Shown one piece after another: positions 1 to 13,904 of a stretch of 64,000 nucleotides of DNA. This DNA is from Hybos culiciformis. Taxonomy: Eukaryota; Arthropoda; Insecta; Diptera; Hybotidae. Location: positions 47,245,525 to 47,309,524 of the forward strand of contig OZ023273.1 in NCBI GenBank assembly GCA_964007475.1, read 5' to 3'. The notes beneath the pieces were generated by a model, which was given only the letters and a program-made list of their open reading frames with translations, was not told the DNA's origin and ran no database searches. Within the stretch, counting starts at the first letter, position 1. Each line of letters begins with the position of its first letter. Made by a program: the position numbers and the translations under genes.

Positions 1-3000
1 AAGGCGCTTAATTTTTTTTTTTTGGAAATACCATTCATGATGTTGCGTAGTTACCTCATTAATTTAATTATATGATTATTACAATGAAATTTCATGTGTG
101 TCATTTCTTTCATATGTTTTGTTATTTTTCATAAGAATGAAGACATTTTAGGTATATTTCTACCAAAACATAAATTAGTACAAACCTGTTAATTTTTAGT
201 GTTGTTGAAAAATATGTAATCGATCATAAATACAATAAAACTTATTTATTAAAAAATCCATGTATTTGCATTAGGTTTATCAAGGAATATATAAATTATT
301 TTTTAAAAAAAATAAACCCATTTCTAATAGACTAAAAATCAGAATATCCTAGAAATAATTTCAAATTTGTCTGATAAAATAAAACGAATGCTAAATAGAT
401 AAGAAATATTTAATTATTTTACACTCGAAAGAAGGAATGTCTTTGCTATATGATACATAAGTAGGTATGTATCTATTTTATCAAATATATAAATATTACA
501 TGTTGTTGTTTATGGAATATAAGGAAAGATAATACTTGATAAATATACACTCAACTATCTATATTTATATAGAAATAGTTACAAGCCACTGCTTTAGAAA
601 CTCTTAATAATAATATTAAAAGCTTTTTTATTATTATTATTATTATTATGCTTAACTTGAAATAAAATTCACGCAGTAATTTAAAAAAAAAAATTTATAT
701 AAACAAAAACGCGGAAGTAAATGAGGGTATAATAAATAAATAAAAAAAAAAAAAAAAAACGAAACTTTTTAAATTAATAAACAAAAAAAAATAATTTAAA
801 TGATAAAACATAGAATAAAAGTAAGTATGTATATGATAAAAAAAAATACAAAAATAAACTTTTAATAATTTTCTTTATAATTCAGTTAACTCCACTGCCC
901 TGAATCAACCAGGACAAAACTATATTAATATATTCACTCATTACATACATCTACCATATAGAAACAATACTAACAAGTTAACACTTTCAATGCAAGTTTA
1001 TACATAAATAAGAGGCTAATTATGCATAACATAATATCTTAAAATATTGTTATGCGTCATGACAACTTTCTTTTTTTTTTCTGTTTTTTTTTTTTAACTT
1101 TATACTAATTCCGTTGAGTAATTTTTTTTTTTTTTTTCAACTCCCCAGTGATTACAAAATGTTTCAGTAAAGAATTTTAGAAAAATATACGTATATGCAA
1201 CAATATATAAATAAATACTTATACTATACATTTATAATTGACATAATAAGCATTTTAAGTTATTTTCATAAGAAAAACTCTATAAATTGTTTCCACCTAA
1301 AATAAAAAATTGTTTATAGTTAAAAAATCAAAATATATATTCTTGACATCTTGACATGAAACTTTTTTCTACTTAATTTTGGGTAAGTAAAACAAAATTT
1401 GAAAAAAAAAGTTTTTTTTTGATTTAGCTTATTTTAAGTTTTAGAGTTTAGATCAGTTATGTATGCATATAAAATAATTTATTTTATTAGAATTTTATAT
1501 AAATTTCCTGCTCCGTACGTTTAAACAAATTTAATGTTTTATTTTGCAGGTGTTTATGCTTTCATTTATTTTTTTTCGTGTTAAAAATAGTAGAAATGTA
1601 TATGTGTTAAACTTTACAATGCCGAATAGGATACACTGTCTAAATACCAATCTTGACATGCGGGAAATGTAACAACTGGTGACATCAAGCTTAATACTTT
1701 AGTTTAGGTAAATTTAGATTTAAAGAAAATTAACCGAACATCTAGTAAATTATCAAAATAAGGAATAATCGAAAAATATTATTCGCATGTGAAATAATAA
1801 ATAAAAAAACAATCAACTTATAAAAAAATATAAAAATAAAACAATAATGCGGAAAATCTTGATATTTAATTAAAAATTGTAATTTAGAATCAATTGTAAT
1901 TTGTATATATATTATTTAAGATGAGAAAATTAATTTTCATTAACAATGAAAAATTAATCTATATATTTTATTGTTTAAAATTGACTATAAGAAAAATAAC
2001 ACATAATAAAACGTCATTATATACTGGCATAGTGTAAACTGTTTACGTTTTATTATTATTTCAATTTTTAAAAAGCAAAGTGTATTTCACACATGTAATT
2101 ATGTTTGTATTTAATACATATTATATCTAAAAATTCGTAGGAAGCTTGCTTTATTTTTATTATTATGTTGTACATTAGATTTTAATATAACAAATATACC
2201 GTTAGGTATACTCTATTAATATAAGAAAAAAGCTTTTTTTCTTCTCTAATTTTTGTCCAAAATAAAATCTTATTCATACGCATTTTTGTTAACATATTTA
2301 TATGTTGTATTTAGATACAAATTGAAATGTATTTGTGGGCATCAACATTCTTCAAGAAAACTATTTTATTATTATTATCTAAAAAAAAATTTTACGCACA
2401 GAATTTCATATTAAAAATAACCTATATAAGTATAGTATACAATTTTTTTCTATCTATGTAAAAAAAATTTGCTACCGAAATCGACTCTGATTGATTCAGT
2501 TGATTTCCTGTTAATTTCGATTGTTAATAAAAATAAATAGCTTATGTAATTATTATATTTTGTCATAAAGTTTAAATACATTACATATTTAATATAACCT
2601 AGGTAAGTACTTGAGTATATTTTCGTATTATAAAAATACTAACAGAACTTACTCTTATTGAATATTGAATATCCGGATCTTGATATAAAACAGGTTCAAT
2701 AATATAATTGACAAATTGTTTATTTCAGCCAGGAAAAATGTCATTAAACTTCATGAAACTTAAATAGTTTAAGGTCTAACTATTATATTTTACACATATT
2801 TTTTCATAAATTTAAATATACATAAATTTGAAGTTAAACTTAGATTTTTGAACTTGATATATAATTATTATATTATAATATCTTATAAAAAAAAACGTAT
2901 TTTTCTCCATTTTGATTAAAAATTACATTATACTATGTTATATATACTAAAACAAAAATTGTGCGTAAATGCGTAAATATTTTTTTTTTCTTACAAAAAT

Positions 3001-4650
3001 TTTGGTACCAAAAAAAAATTTGTAACAATGAATGAATATGTGTGTTTAAAAGTTGGAAAAAGAGAAGAGTAGGTAAAAACAGAAAAAAAATTAAAGAAAA
3101 ATGAAATTTAATTTGATGGAAATGAAAATTAAAATATTAAGTTGTATGGGTTCAAGACAACAACAACAAAAAAAGGTAAAAAACCAAAATGAAATAATAT
3201 TCTGGGGTTTTTGCCTCAAACCTTTACAAGAAATTAATAAAAATTCAGATACACAAAATTTTATGAATGAAACACCATAACCCGCTACTAATTTTTTTTT
3301 CTATACATATATTTAGGTCAAATTAGGAATGGGAATTAGATGTGTATTAAATTTTTTTCGCAATTTTATAGATCTAAAAAGTATAACAAAAAATAAATGT
3401 ATGTATAAATAAAATATTCTATGAAAAACTTAAAGAATTGCCAACTGAAATATAAACTCAAAAATAATGTTTATAGTAATTAGCATTACTTAAGTGCAAA
3501 TATTATTTCATTACTAACTATAGTCTTCTTATTTTTTTTTTTTTAATAATATTTCAGTTGAATTTCATTAGACTTATAAAATATAACTAATCTTCTACCA
3601 ATTTGAATTTATATACTATATATTACACAAATAATTACAATTCTATTAAGTATAGTGGAAAATTGAGTGTATAATTCAATCCAATTTATTTTTATTTTTG
3701 ATTTCCTTAATTTTTATTTTATTATTAGTTTTAGTTTTAGTTTTAATAAGTAGCACTAAGTTTTATTATATACTGGTCAGCAATAGGTTGTTTTTCTTAG
3801 TACGTAAATTGATAAAAAAATTTGTATCTCCTTTAGTGTAAGCAAATTAGTTATTATTAGTTGCATAGAATAATAAATAACATGAACTCTAAAATAAATA
3901 AAAAAAACTTCTATAATGTACAAAAATTATGAAATTCAGAAAATAAATAACTTAATAATAATTCAATCCAATATAAATTTAATTTTACTCTTCATAATTT
4001 CATCATAAAAAATTTATATAGTTAACTGCAATTAATTTGTCACTTTTTTTTTCCCAAATCTGTAAATTACGTGAAAATTAAATAATTTCCGACAGCTCAT
4101 TTAACATCTGTTGTAGCGATTTTTTTTAATGGAAATTACTTATATACAATAATTAGCATTTAAGTATTTGACCCTTTTTTTTTTTGAATTTAAAATATTT
4201 AAAAAATATTGACAATATTGCTATATTCTTGTTTTTGTTTTAAAAAAAATATGTGTTAAATATATATATTTAAAAAAAAAAAGTTCAGTTCAATAAACTT
4301 AAAAAAGGCAATAAATTATACGTTTCAATTAGAATATTCTTGATTTTTTTTTTTAAGTCTTCAGATGCATAAATAATTAAAATAATTCATGAATCTTTTA
4401 CATAAAATTTAAAAGGAAGTCACACTATATTCTTATTCTTCAATGAAAATATATACAAAAATAAATGATTTATATTCTATAGTATGTATAAATTTCATAT
4501 CATTATATTGAAATTTTAAAATAAAAATGTAAATTGTTGAATAAGTTGTTTATGAACTCGCGAAAAACTTTGTAAGAAACTATAGTAAACATAAATTTTT
4601 AGTATAATTACGTCAAAAATTTTATTAAGAGCTTCATTTATATAAGGCAA

Positions 4651-4705
4651 GTAAATCGGGCAAGTTAGTTTAAGCAAGTAAAATGTTCTTACTTGCCCGA
4701 TTTAC
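4651..4705. repeat. Perfect 15-bp inverted repeat (hairpin)
   Basis: Bases 4651-4665 (GTAAATCGGGCAAGT) are the exact reverse complement of 4691-4705, with a 25-base loop. The word GCAAGTA recurs in the loop and in the neighbouring element at 4730-5161, so this may be an outlying part of the same repeat family. Confidence 0.75.
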
Positions 4706-4729
4706 CTACTAGATGTAAACAGAGTTTAA

Positions 4730-5161
4730 GCCTAATTCGCATGTGGCCAAGTAATTTAGTCAACTACTTGACTTGAATTAATTTTACTGTAATTTTTGGG
4801 CAAGTAGAACCTTATTCGGACGAGTAGAAGATTATTTACCTTGTTGCGTTGCCTGTTCATCTTATGCAAATACACTAGTGGCGAGTATTTAATGACTGAA
4901 CCAGTGCCAACTCACCAAACGATTGTTCGCACTTAAAAATGTACTAAATTCAGTGCATTAGAAGCTAGTGTATTGTGTACTATATGAACAGGCAACGCAA
5001 CAAGGTAAATAATCTTCTTCTCGTCCAAATAGGATTCAGAATTTAGTCTAGTACTTTAAAACATTTCCTAAACTACTCGACTAAAATGTTGTTGTTCAGA
5101 CTACTAAATTACTAAATTACTCGTCACTGGACTAAATTAGTTGGCCAAATTCCAACAAGGC
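4730..5161. mobile_element. Foldback MITE with TTTAA flanks
   Basis: The ends form imperfect terminal inverted repeats: GCCTAATTCGCATGTGGCC at the left matches the reverse complement of 5130-5161, and both arms then continue with TAATTTAGTC. Deeper in, 4827-4860 is a perfect 34-bp inverted match to 4984-5017, centred on a short loop region. The element is flanked by TTTAA at 4725-4729 and 5162-5166, a plausible 5-bp target-site duplication. No coding potential was seen. The class is not assigned; a short TIR DNA transposon derivative is likely. Confidence 0.75.
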
Positions 5162-7369
5162 TTTAAATATAACAAATTATTTTCAATGAGATCTTTCCAT
5201 GTAGTTTTAATGAGAAATGAAACGACAACGACTAATCTTACCAACATATTAAATTTCAATATGTAACATCCTGTTTATCTACTAAAATATATACAAAAAA
5301 ATTAACTTTTTTATTCAAATTTTATTAAAAGAAAACATAAAAAAATATTGTTCTGTTAGAATTTAGAATTGTATAATTCAAGCCCTTGCTAAAATTTAAT
5401 TAAAAACAAATTAGATTCTTATATCTTTTCACCAAAATCTATACAAAGGAAATAATATCTCTCCGTTTAATTCTAGCGAATAGATCAACGATGTTTATTA
5501 TACATAAAATTAAAATATATATTAAAAAAAATAATAATTTAACACGTTCAAAGAGATTTTTAAAAAAAAATCATATGATTGTATTTGGTATCTTTATATC
5601 TATCTAGACAAAAAAAAAAAAACAAAAAAAAATCTATATTTTAAAATGCGTAAAAAACGCACTTGAGGTCAAGTAACTTTCAAACATTTTCAAATGAAAA
5701 AAAAAATAAATAAAACTGGAATCATTCACTTACGCTTAAGTTGGTATTTCATTATAGTTCTGCAGTATAGGTTTAAGATAAATGATATCTGAGTGAAATT
5801 GAAGATATGTGTTCGTGTTAGATATTATTTTATTATTTTATTAACATTTTTCGTATTTCATATTTTTAGAAAATTATTTTTACTCTGCCATTCTTTGTGA
5901 TGAGCTTGGGATTTAAACTTTTAATTAAGAACTTTCATTTATAATGTCTATCTCGAGACATACATCTCTATTTTTTCATAATTATCGCCAAAGTAAATAA
6001 ACCAAAAATACCTAATTTTGAAATAATTTTATAATATTCTAATTGAGAAGAAAATATTTTCTTTTTATATTTGTAAATAATAAATTGAAGAATATTAAAT
6101 TGGTGTTTAGATTAAAATAGAATTGTTTTAATTCAATTTATCCATATATTTATGCGCGTTTGAAGTGCAGGTAGCATTCTTTTTAGAGTTCAATGATTTT
6201 GGTATAACCCAAAAACAAAATATCAAGGGTCAAATACATTAATTCTTAATATTTCTACATAGATTATATTTCTTAGTTATTTTTTTTTTTACTTGTTGTA
6301 ATGTGATATTATAATATAATAAAAAAAAAATGTATAATCGTTTGCCTAAAATTTTTTTTTTTTAGAAAAATAAAATTAAAAATATTTTGACTATGTAGAA
6401 AAAAAATTTCAACTTCTTTGTATTTTAATAAAAAAATTTTTTTTGCATACCATATCTATCCCCTACCAATTAAAAACAAAAAAAAAATGTTTTCATAAAA
6501 TATATTTATTAGCGTAAGTATTGTGATTCTATTTTAACACTATGATGATTGAATAAAATTATTATGTTTTTTTTTTTGAATAGCGAAAAAAAATAATTAA
6601 ATATAACACAAAATGCATATCAAAATTGATATTGATAAATAGGAAAGATATTTTACATTATATAATATATTTGTGGCAATAAATAAGAAAAGTTTTTAAT
6701 ATATAGTACAATACATAGTATTAGTATATATAAATTGTAAGCCTTGAAATTCATAAAAAAAATTTATTTCGCACTCAATGTTTCTTTCTTGAAAGTCTTT
6801 AATTCTAATTATTTGTGTGTCAATTAACTACTCTGTCTTTTAATGTGATCCACAATGAAGTTCTGCTTCTTTTACATTCTGAACTGAAGTAGTGGCAATA
6901 TTAGCAATAAAACAAAAAAGGCATTACTTAAACTTTATTTTTTCAGTTTCTTTAATTACAAATATTTTTAATTTCATATTAATTTAGTTAAAAATAATGT
7001 TCAAACTCACATATATTTTTAACTTAACCTTATTCTTACAATCATACTCACAACAAAATATAGTTGGCAATGTCGTGTGCCATAATCACATCAGCGTGAA
7101 AATGTTTTGTTTGTACACAAAAAGATATGATATTAAATTTGTGTTTTTTTTTTTAAAGAGATAACGCTTTCTTCGTAACTAATTGTGTAACACTTTCAAT
7201 AACATTTTAAATTAAATATATAGTTGTTATTGTAAATTTCAAAACAAACATAAAACAGACTTTACTTTTTTTGCTATATAAAATATAATGTTAAAATTCT
7301 CAATGTCATTATCAATTATTTATTAATTAAATATTCATAAATATATACGCAAAAAAGAAAACCACTTAC

Positions 7370-7891
7370 CTCTAAGCCCATTTGATTAACTTTAACACAA
7401 ACTTCATCTTTTTCCAAATCATGTGACAATACATCACCGGATGTTTCTCGTCCATTATATGTTAAGAAAATTTTCTGACCGGGATGCAATTGTACACCCA
7501 TTATTGAACGAAAACCCGGTCCTATTAAATCGGATTCCCGAAATTCTTTAATCATAGCATTTCGCCGAATCGATTGTGCCGGATTAATTAATATATTAAC
7601 ACGTTCGCGATGTTGTTGTTCATTCAACATAATTATTTGTTGTTGATCCATCGGATCTACAGATGTTTTAAAATCAAAACGTACCGTATATTTAGTATCA
7701 GATGGTAAATTTATGGTTTCACCACCACCACTACTAGTAACAGATTCTGAAACCGGTTTATCGCCGTTTTTAACGTCTTGTATAACACCAGAATACCAGA
7801 GACCGTCTGGCCCAGGTGCACAAACTCTAGTACCAATAATACTTCTAGTACCAATAATTGAACGTCTAGCTAATCGGCGGCCAGTTGACAT
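7370..7891 (-). CDS. Glut4EF: DUF4772-domain protein, first coding exon (Glut4EF / SLC2A4RG-ZNF704 family)
   Basis: First coding exon of a gene on the minus strand, 174 codons, ending at a GTAAGT donor (7369-7364). The start is placed at the ATG at 7891-7889 (MSTGRRLARRSIIGTR), which matches the conserved N-terminus I recall for insect Glut4EF; an in-frame upstream ATG at 7915 would add eight residues with no family support. The visible protein is the DUF4772 module, recognisable by VCAPGPDGLWYSG near the N-terminus, TKYTVRFDFK in the middle, and ESDLIGPGFRS, GVQLHPGQKIFLTYNGRE and VCVKVNQMGLE towards the exon end. Family members are nuclear DNA-binding regulators related to vertebrate SLC2A4RG, ZNF395 and ZNF704, with a C2H2 zinc finger further downstream; that part is not in the window. 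An 18-bp tandem duplication (7827-7862) doubles SIIGTR. The orthologue name is inferred from the domain. Confidence 0.85.
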
Positions 7892-10800
7892 TATGTGGTT
7901 AGCACAAAATTTCAAATAAAAAAATAAAAAATAAAAAAATCAAAAATACAAGTTAAAATAAATTCAATAGATCAATTTGTTGGATAATTTGTTTTAAATT
8001 TTAATGTAACTATTTTATTTTAATTTTTTTTTAATCCAATCTATTTTATATTCAATTGCAACCTTTTTTTTTTTTTTTTTTTTCGTAATAAAATATTCAA
8101 TTAAGTATATTGCAAAATAAAAATAAACGTAATTTTATCAAAAAAAAAAGAATAATTTCGAATTTTTTTTTGTTAATATTCTGATGATGCAAGAAGAAAG
8201 AAAAATTAATAACTATATATTTAAGTATAAATATTTATATGTATATTTTCTTCCAATTTTTTTGTTTTTTTTTTTTTTTTGTATATTTTTAACAAACAAA
8301 ATAATGAAAATAGAAAAAAAATTAAGCACTTTAAGACATCACTAATTTAATATTTAATATATTTTTAATTTTAACGAGTTAAAGAAAAAATCTAACTCGT
8401 AAAATTTAATAAAATTTAATTAATAAAAAATATAAATATATAATTTTTAAATATGTAATTAAATTGGAAAAATTAAAAAAAAAAAAAAAGGTAACAAAAT
8501 TTTTTTCCTTTTTCCAAATTTTCGAAAATTTGTTTATTTTACTATTACAGGTATAACTCACAGATTTTATTTATTTTTTTTTTTTCTCTGTACGAATCTG
8601 TCGAGTAATTTGTTATTTTTGAATGAAGAAGAAGGTTTTATTTTATTTTTTTTTTATTGTAAATACAAATCAAAGAAAAATTTAAAAAAGAGAGTGTTTA
8701 CTGAAAAAAATTTGTTAAAAAATAATTTTATATCTCATCATAATTTTTTTTTTTTTTTTTATTTTAATTTTCATTATTTTTTTAATTAAAATAATTATTA
8801 AAGTTTTGTTTTTTTTTTTTTTAATTAAATACTTTTTTTTTTTTGCACTTTACAGAGCCTAGCTCTCGGTTATTCCTATTTTTGTGGTTCTCTCTCTGTC
8901 TCTCTCTATTACTAAGCTTTCACTTTATTTTTTTTAATAATAATTTATATATTCGTATAATTCACAATTTTCTCAATTCTAAGTTTTTCTAGTTTTAAAT
9001 TGAATAGATTTTCTAAAAATTTAATTGAAATATTTAAATTTGATTTTAAAACTTTATAATGTTTATTTAAAGTTTTCATGTAAAGTAATTTTGAATCGTC
9101 AATAAAATAATTTTTATACTTAAACATAATATTTTTTAATAATAATAATAATAATTTTTTTTTAATATTCTCTTTTTATATTTAATTTTTTTTTTAACTT
9201 TTACTTTTTAATCTTATTTTTTTTTTTGTTATTTTTTTTTTTTTAACAATAATTATATTTTATTTTTTCACAAAAACACTTTCGCAGGTTTTAAGAAAAA
9301 ATGTATTATTTCATAATCTTTTAATTGAAAATTAATTAATATTATTTCTAATAATTTGTTTATTATTTTTTTTTTGGAAAACACAGATGTTTTTTTTTTA
9401 ACGTTTAAAAGAAAAAAAAAAAAAGAATAGTTGTTTTCTATTATTATTGCTTTTATTATTGTTTTGAAATTTTTTCAACTACTTTTTATTTTGTTATTAT
9501 TTTTCTGAAATTGTATCTAAACATAAAAAAATTATGTTTTAATAACACCTATGTATTATTTTTTCGATAAACTTTAAATTTTTATTTTTTTTTGCAAATC
9601 AGTTAAGTTTTGATTTATTTTCTTTTGTTTTTTTTTTTTTTTTTAATATTTTCACATTAATATTTTTATCATAAAATTATAACCATAATTTTTATTATTT
9701 TTTTTTTTTTTCAATATTATGAGTTAATGTTTTGTGGACTAAAATTTTTTTTGTTTTATGTAACCGCGAAATATTTATAAACTGAATTCACATTTTGAAA
9801 TAAACTTGAAAATTTTATTTTTATTTATTTTTATTTTAATTTTTGTTATTTTAATTTAATTAATTTTTTTTGGAATTAAAGAAAAATAAAATTAAACAAA
9901 AAAAGAAAGAATAATAATAATAATAAATAAAAATTCTTATTCCACTCTAATAATTTAAATAGAATTTATTTTTTTTTTGAATTAAAAAATATTAATAATT
10001 TTTTTTTTTTGTTTATTTTTATTTATTAATTCTTCAATATTTTTTTTCGTTATTATTATTATTATTTTTTTCTTCTTCTTTAAGATTTTTATTTTGCATT
10101 AAATATGACAAAAAATATTTTTATAGCAACCATAATAGAAATAAATAGATCTATTAAATGAAATGAAAATTAAGAAATAAAATATATAAAGAATTTATTT
10201 TTTATTTTATCTCCTGAAATTTCTGTGTGAACACGAAAGTCGACTATCAAAGACTAAATATTTTGTAATATTTAAAAAAAAAAAAAACAAAAAAAAAAAA
10301 TTCAGATATCATAAAAAAATATATATATTGTATACTTTTTATTAAAGAGTACAATTTCTTAATTAAAAAAAAATGAAAAAAAAAAAATTAAATAAAAACA
10401 GAGAGAAAATTATATATTTTTATTTTAAGATACTAACTAATACTGTCAAATCATTTTTTTTCTTATTATACATGGATTAATGAATATGAGAGAAATCAAG
10501 AGAAATAGAGAAAAAATTTGTATTTTTTTTTAATTAAATATGTATATTAATTTTGTTGTTTGAAAAATGCATTAAAAAAAAATTCTGTATCTAAATTTCG
10601 TACAAATTTTTTTTTTTCTATCTAAATTTACTCTCTCAATATTATTGTTAAGCTTATCAGCACAAAGTTTTTTTTTTCTATTTTGCCTCAAATCAGCTGT
10701 TCAAATCAAAACATACAAACATTTTTTTAAAAATGTATTCGTTATGTTTAGAAGAAAAAATTGAAAAAAAAATTTAGGCCATTCAATAAAAAAAAAAAAT

Positions 10801-11992
10801 TAATTGCTTTATAAAAATTAAAAAAAAAAAAATACACCAAATAAATAAAGAGGAATAAAATTTACTCTTTTTTTTTCTGTTGCTGAATTTTTTTTTTATT
10901 TTTTTTTGCCGGTACATATTTACCGGTTAATCTCTTTTGTTATACGAAAAAATATAAATAACTTTTAAGTGGTAAGAGAATGTGTTAATATACAAAAAAA
11001 AAAAGCAAAAAAAAAATCGTGTCAATAGAGCAAAATTTAGGTCAAATTAAACTTTTTTAAAGTTTAACACAAAAGTTTTAAGATATACACACTCACATTA
11101 GTTTTATTTTATCATAAAGACCATTAATTTATTTTTTTTTTTTTTCTGTCACCTAGTTTAGCTTTTTTGAACTTTTTATTTCAAAAAATGCATAATGATA
11201 TTTATTCATTCAAATTTGATCTCAATTCAAATTAATTAATTTTTAATTTTTATTCTTAAAAAAAATTGTTTAACAGCCTGGTTATTAAATTGAAAGGACA
11301 AGGTCAGACTTCAATGCCGCGCCTTGCCGTTTAGCTTTTATTTTTCCATATTTAGTTAGACAAATTGTTTTAATAAGAAATTTGCAATTTGTGTGAATAC
11401 CAAATCGGATGGAAATCGAATTTACAACTTATTCTTACAATTTTACAGAACTTGACCTATATATATGTACCTTCTGTAAAATATACAATATACTATACAT
11501 ATAAAGATAAGTATAACTATATTATTTTATAGCAGCTAGATAAATTAAAAAAAAAAACTTAACTATTAATCTATTTTTCGAAAATTCAATTTCAAAATTT
11601 CAGACTCGAATTTAATAAAACTATCTACGACTACAACTTAGCAAATTTTATAAATTTTATATTTCGTTCTAATAAAGCTTACCATTTCATATTAAATTAA
11701 TGATAAACATAGAGACGATACTCGATTTAATAAAAGAAATCATATAATTTCCAAACATATTCAGAATGTCTTCAGCTAAAAACTCTCCTAATTTTTTTTT
11801 TTTCTAATTCCGTTATCTAAAAAAATGGTAAAGTGTAGAAAGAATATATGTATAAAAAAAAAAAATAATAATAATAATTTTCGTTTGCGAGTATAATGAG
11901 TATATTATTATTATTAACACTCACAAAGCATAGATGAGAATTCTTCAATTTTAATTTTTTTTTTTTTTCCAACCAAAAATATATTGTGAACA
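7892..11992. other. AT-rich upstream region of the DUF4772 gene; no gene recognised
   Basis: About 4 kb dominated by poly-A/poly-T runs and simple AT repeats. It should contain the 5' UTR and promoter of the minus-strand gene at 7370-7891, but no promoter element is convincing. At 8881-8917 there is a CT-rich stretch (GAGAGA on the gene's strand) that might be a GAGA-type promoter tract; this is speculative. A less AT-rich patch at 11271-11340 was not recognised. No ORF here looks like a real protein. Confidence 0.6.
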
Positions 11993-12192
11993 NNNNNNNN
12001 NNNNNNNNNNNNNNNNNNNNNNNNNNNNNNNNNNNNNNNNNNNNNNNNNNNNNNNNNNNNNNNNNNNNNNNNNNNNNNNNNNNNNNNNNNNNNNNNNNNN
12101 NNNNNNNNNNNNNNNNNNNNNNNNNNNNNNNNNNNNNNNNNNNNNNNNNNNNNNNNNNNNNNNNNNNNNNNNNNNNNNNNNNNNNNNNNNNN
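11993..12192. other. Assembly gap (200 N)
   Basis: Exactly 200 consecutive N, a size often used as a placeholder, so the true distance may differ. It lies 137 bp from the C-terminal end of the transposon pseudogene at 12330 and may hide one end of that element. Confidence 0.98.
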
Positions 12193-12329
12193 ACCAAACA
12201 TATTGTACTAGATAATGAAAATTTTTAAAAGAAAATTTTGCGTTTTTTTTTTATTATTGTTCAAGAATGTTAAAATTTTTTTTTGTATTACAATATTATT
12301 GTTAATTTATTTTATTAATTTTTAATTTT

Positions 12330-13402
12330 TCATAATAGGGCTGACTTATCTGCTTTTAAGAATTCTTGTCTGTGCTTTTCGACAACTTGTAGAAGATATT
12401 GCTTTTGGTCTTCTTTATTCGTCAAAGCGCCATTAAATGCTTGAATTAACGCCAATCCTCTTTCTGCTACATCATTGACTACTTTAAGTTTGTTGATTTT
12501 GGATTGACTTTGTAGGTAAACAATGTTTTTATTCCAAGAAGAACGGTCGTCTTCGAAAAACTTGGTATCGATTTCTAATACGATAAACAATTTTTGTGTG
12601 ATTTCTGAAACAAAGTTTGACAAATCTTTTGTGAGCACTTGACTTTCGTTAATGTTTACTCTTGGTAAAGAAGGACTTTGACTCCTTTTCTTTAAATTTG
12701 CTACGATTTTTGATTTAGTATAGCTTTCAACAGAATCATCGTACAGGGCTAACCCAACAATATTTTAAATATATTTGCACAACGAAGTTATTAAATATGC
12801 GTAGATTTTCCTCGTCTTTTGCTTTCAGTTGAAATTGTAATCTAAAAAGATAAATTTTTAAGCAATCCATCTGGCTCTATGATAAGCACCCGGAATATGG
12901 AACGTTACATCTTTTTTGTACTGTTCACCTAAATATAATAGGGCGAGTTGTGTGCTAATTCCTTATAATCATCTCGAGGCTGAAATTCCTTTAGTTGACG
13001 TTTTAGCATTTTGATGTGATCATTTTTAAAAGGCTCAAACTGCGCAGCTGTTGAGTTATCAATAACACCACTTTCATAAGAAGATTTATCCAATAAATTA
13101 AACGCTTCAGAAAATCTTTGGAATAATTTTATATTAGGCCCACTTGAAGCTTCCATTAGCAAATTGAAAACGTGTGAGACAATAAGCTCTAAGATATGAT
13201 GTCGTCATGCTATATAAAGAAAGCCTTTGTTCATTTGTTTTTGAAGTGAGGTACATGCACCACTTTTACATCCTGTGTTGGAAGCTGTTGTATCAAAGCA
13301 CATACTACAGTTCGTTCCACTCTTCAAGGAGTTCGAAAACAGCTTGTGCTTGGGCTTCGCCAGTCCCACTAGATTTCAAAAATGAACTGCTCGTTACAAT
13401 CA
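12330..13402 (-). pseudogene. Decayed transposable-element protein gene (CFDTTASNTG family, class unassigned)
   Basis: Reading the minus strand from about 13402 down to the stop at 12330-12332, one continuous protein homology can be followed across several frames: GTGEAQAQAVFELLEEWNE, CFDTTASNTG, RHHILELIVSHVFNLL, GPNIKLFQRF, PGAYHRARWIA, LKIYLFRLQFQL, then NDVAERGLALIQAFNG and KQYLLQVVEKHRQEF at the C-terminus. I recall this order of motifs from a repetitive family of uncharacterised arthropod and hydrozoan proteins that behave like transposase genes; I cannot name the superfamily. At least three frameshifts are visible (just before CFDTTA, between KELA and the following LALLYLG, and after WIA). 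A TGA also interrupts YIA-RHH, where a cysteine codon seems to be mutated. The last 102 codons are intact. It is a dead copy. Confidence 0.75.
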
Positions 13403-13904
13403 AAATTTTGAAAACATGTAGAATATTTTTTTTTGTGTTATTTATTTTGTAACGCAGTCTTCATTGATAATTTTATTAAGGTTTCATATAAAATTGCATG
13501 TTCAGAAGTTTTCCAACTTCAAAGCCTCGGCGCGACCTCTAAAACTATAGCAATCGAGCTCAAATTTTCAGGACATTATTTTTACACCAAAAGGCATCAA
13601 ATAGGGGGGTGGGACCAAAAAATGTTCAAACTTTAATTTACTCCATACAAAAACGTGTCACCCTAATATATATATATATATATTATGTAACTGATAAATA
13701 AGAATAAGTTGGCAGTTAAGATAAGCATTTTATTTGAATTTCATACATACATATTTTAGTGTTTATAAAATGTATACACCTACATAGTACAATTACAATG
13801 TATGTTCTTAGATACATTATAGAATTAGTATGGCATTTTAATATTAATATTGAACGATTATTGGACGTCATTATAAACCGAAACATTATCAAATTAACTA
13901 ATTA

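Larger units (their letters stand above)
1..7369 (-). other. Inferred long intron of the DUF4772/Glut4EF-like gene
   Basis: The minus-strand exon ending at 7370 is followed by a consensus splice donor (GTAAGT, read on the minus strand at 7369-7364). No further coding exon of this family is recognisable down to base 1, so the stretch is read as the start of a long first intron. This is inference from the donor and from the missing zinc-finger part of the protein. The sequence is very AT-rich, with many A/T homopolymers and short TTA and TATA runs. The exception is the inverted-repeat DNA at 4651-5161, listed separately. A small exon could have been missed. Confidence 0.5.

Noticed and set aside
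11817..12228. Frames across the N gap
   Set aside because: Almost all residues are undefined because of the 200 N; no information.
13207..13636. Plus-strand frames next to the transposon pseudogene
   Set aside because: Mostly antisense shadows of the minus-strand CFDTTASNTG pseudogene or its flank; no recognisable protein.
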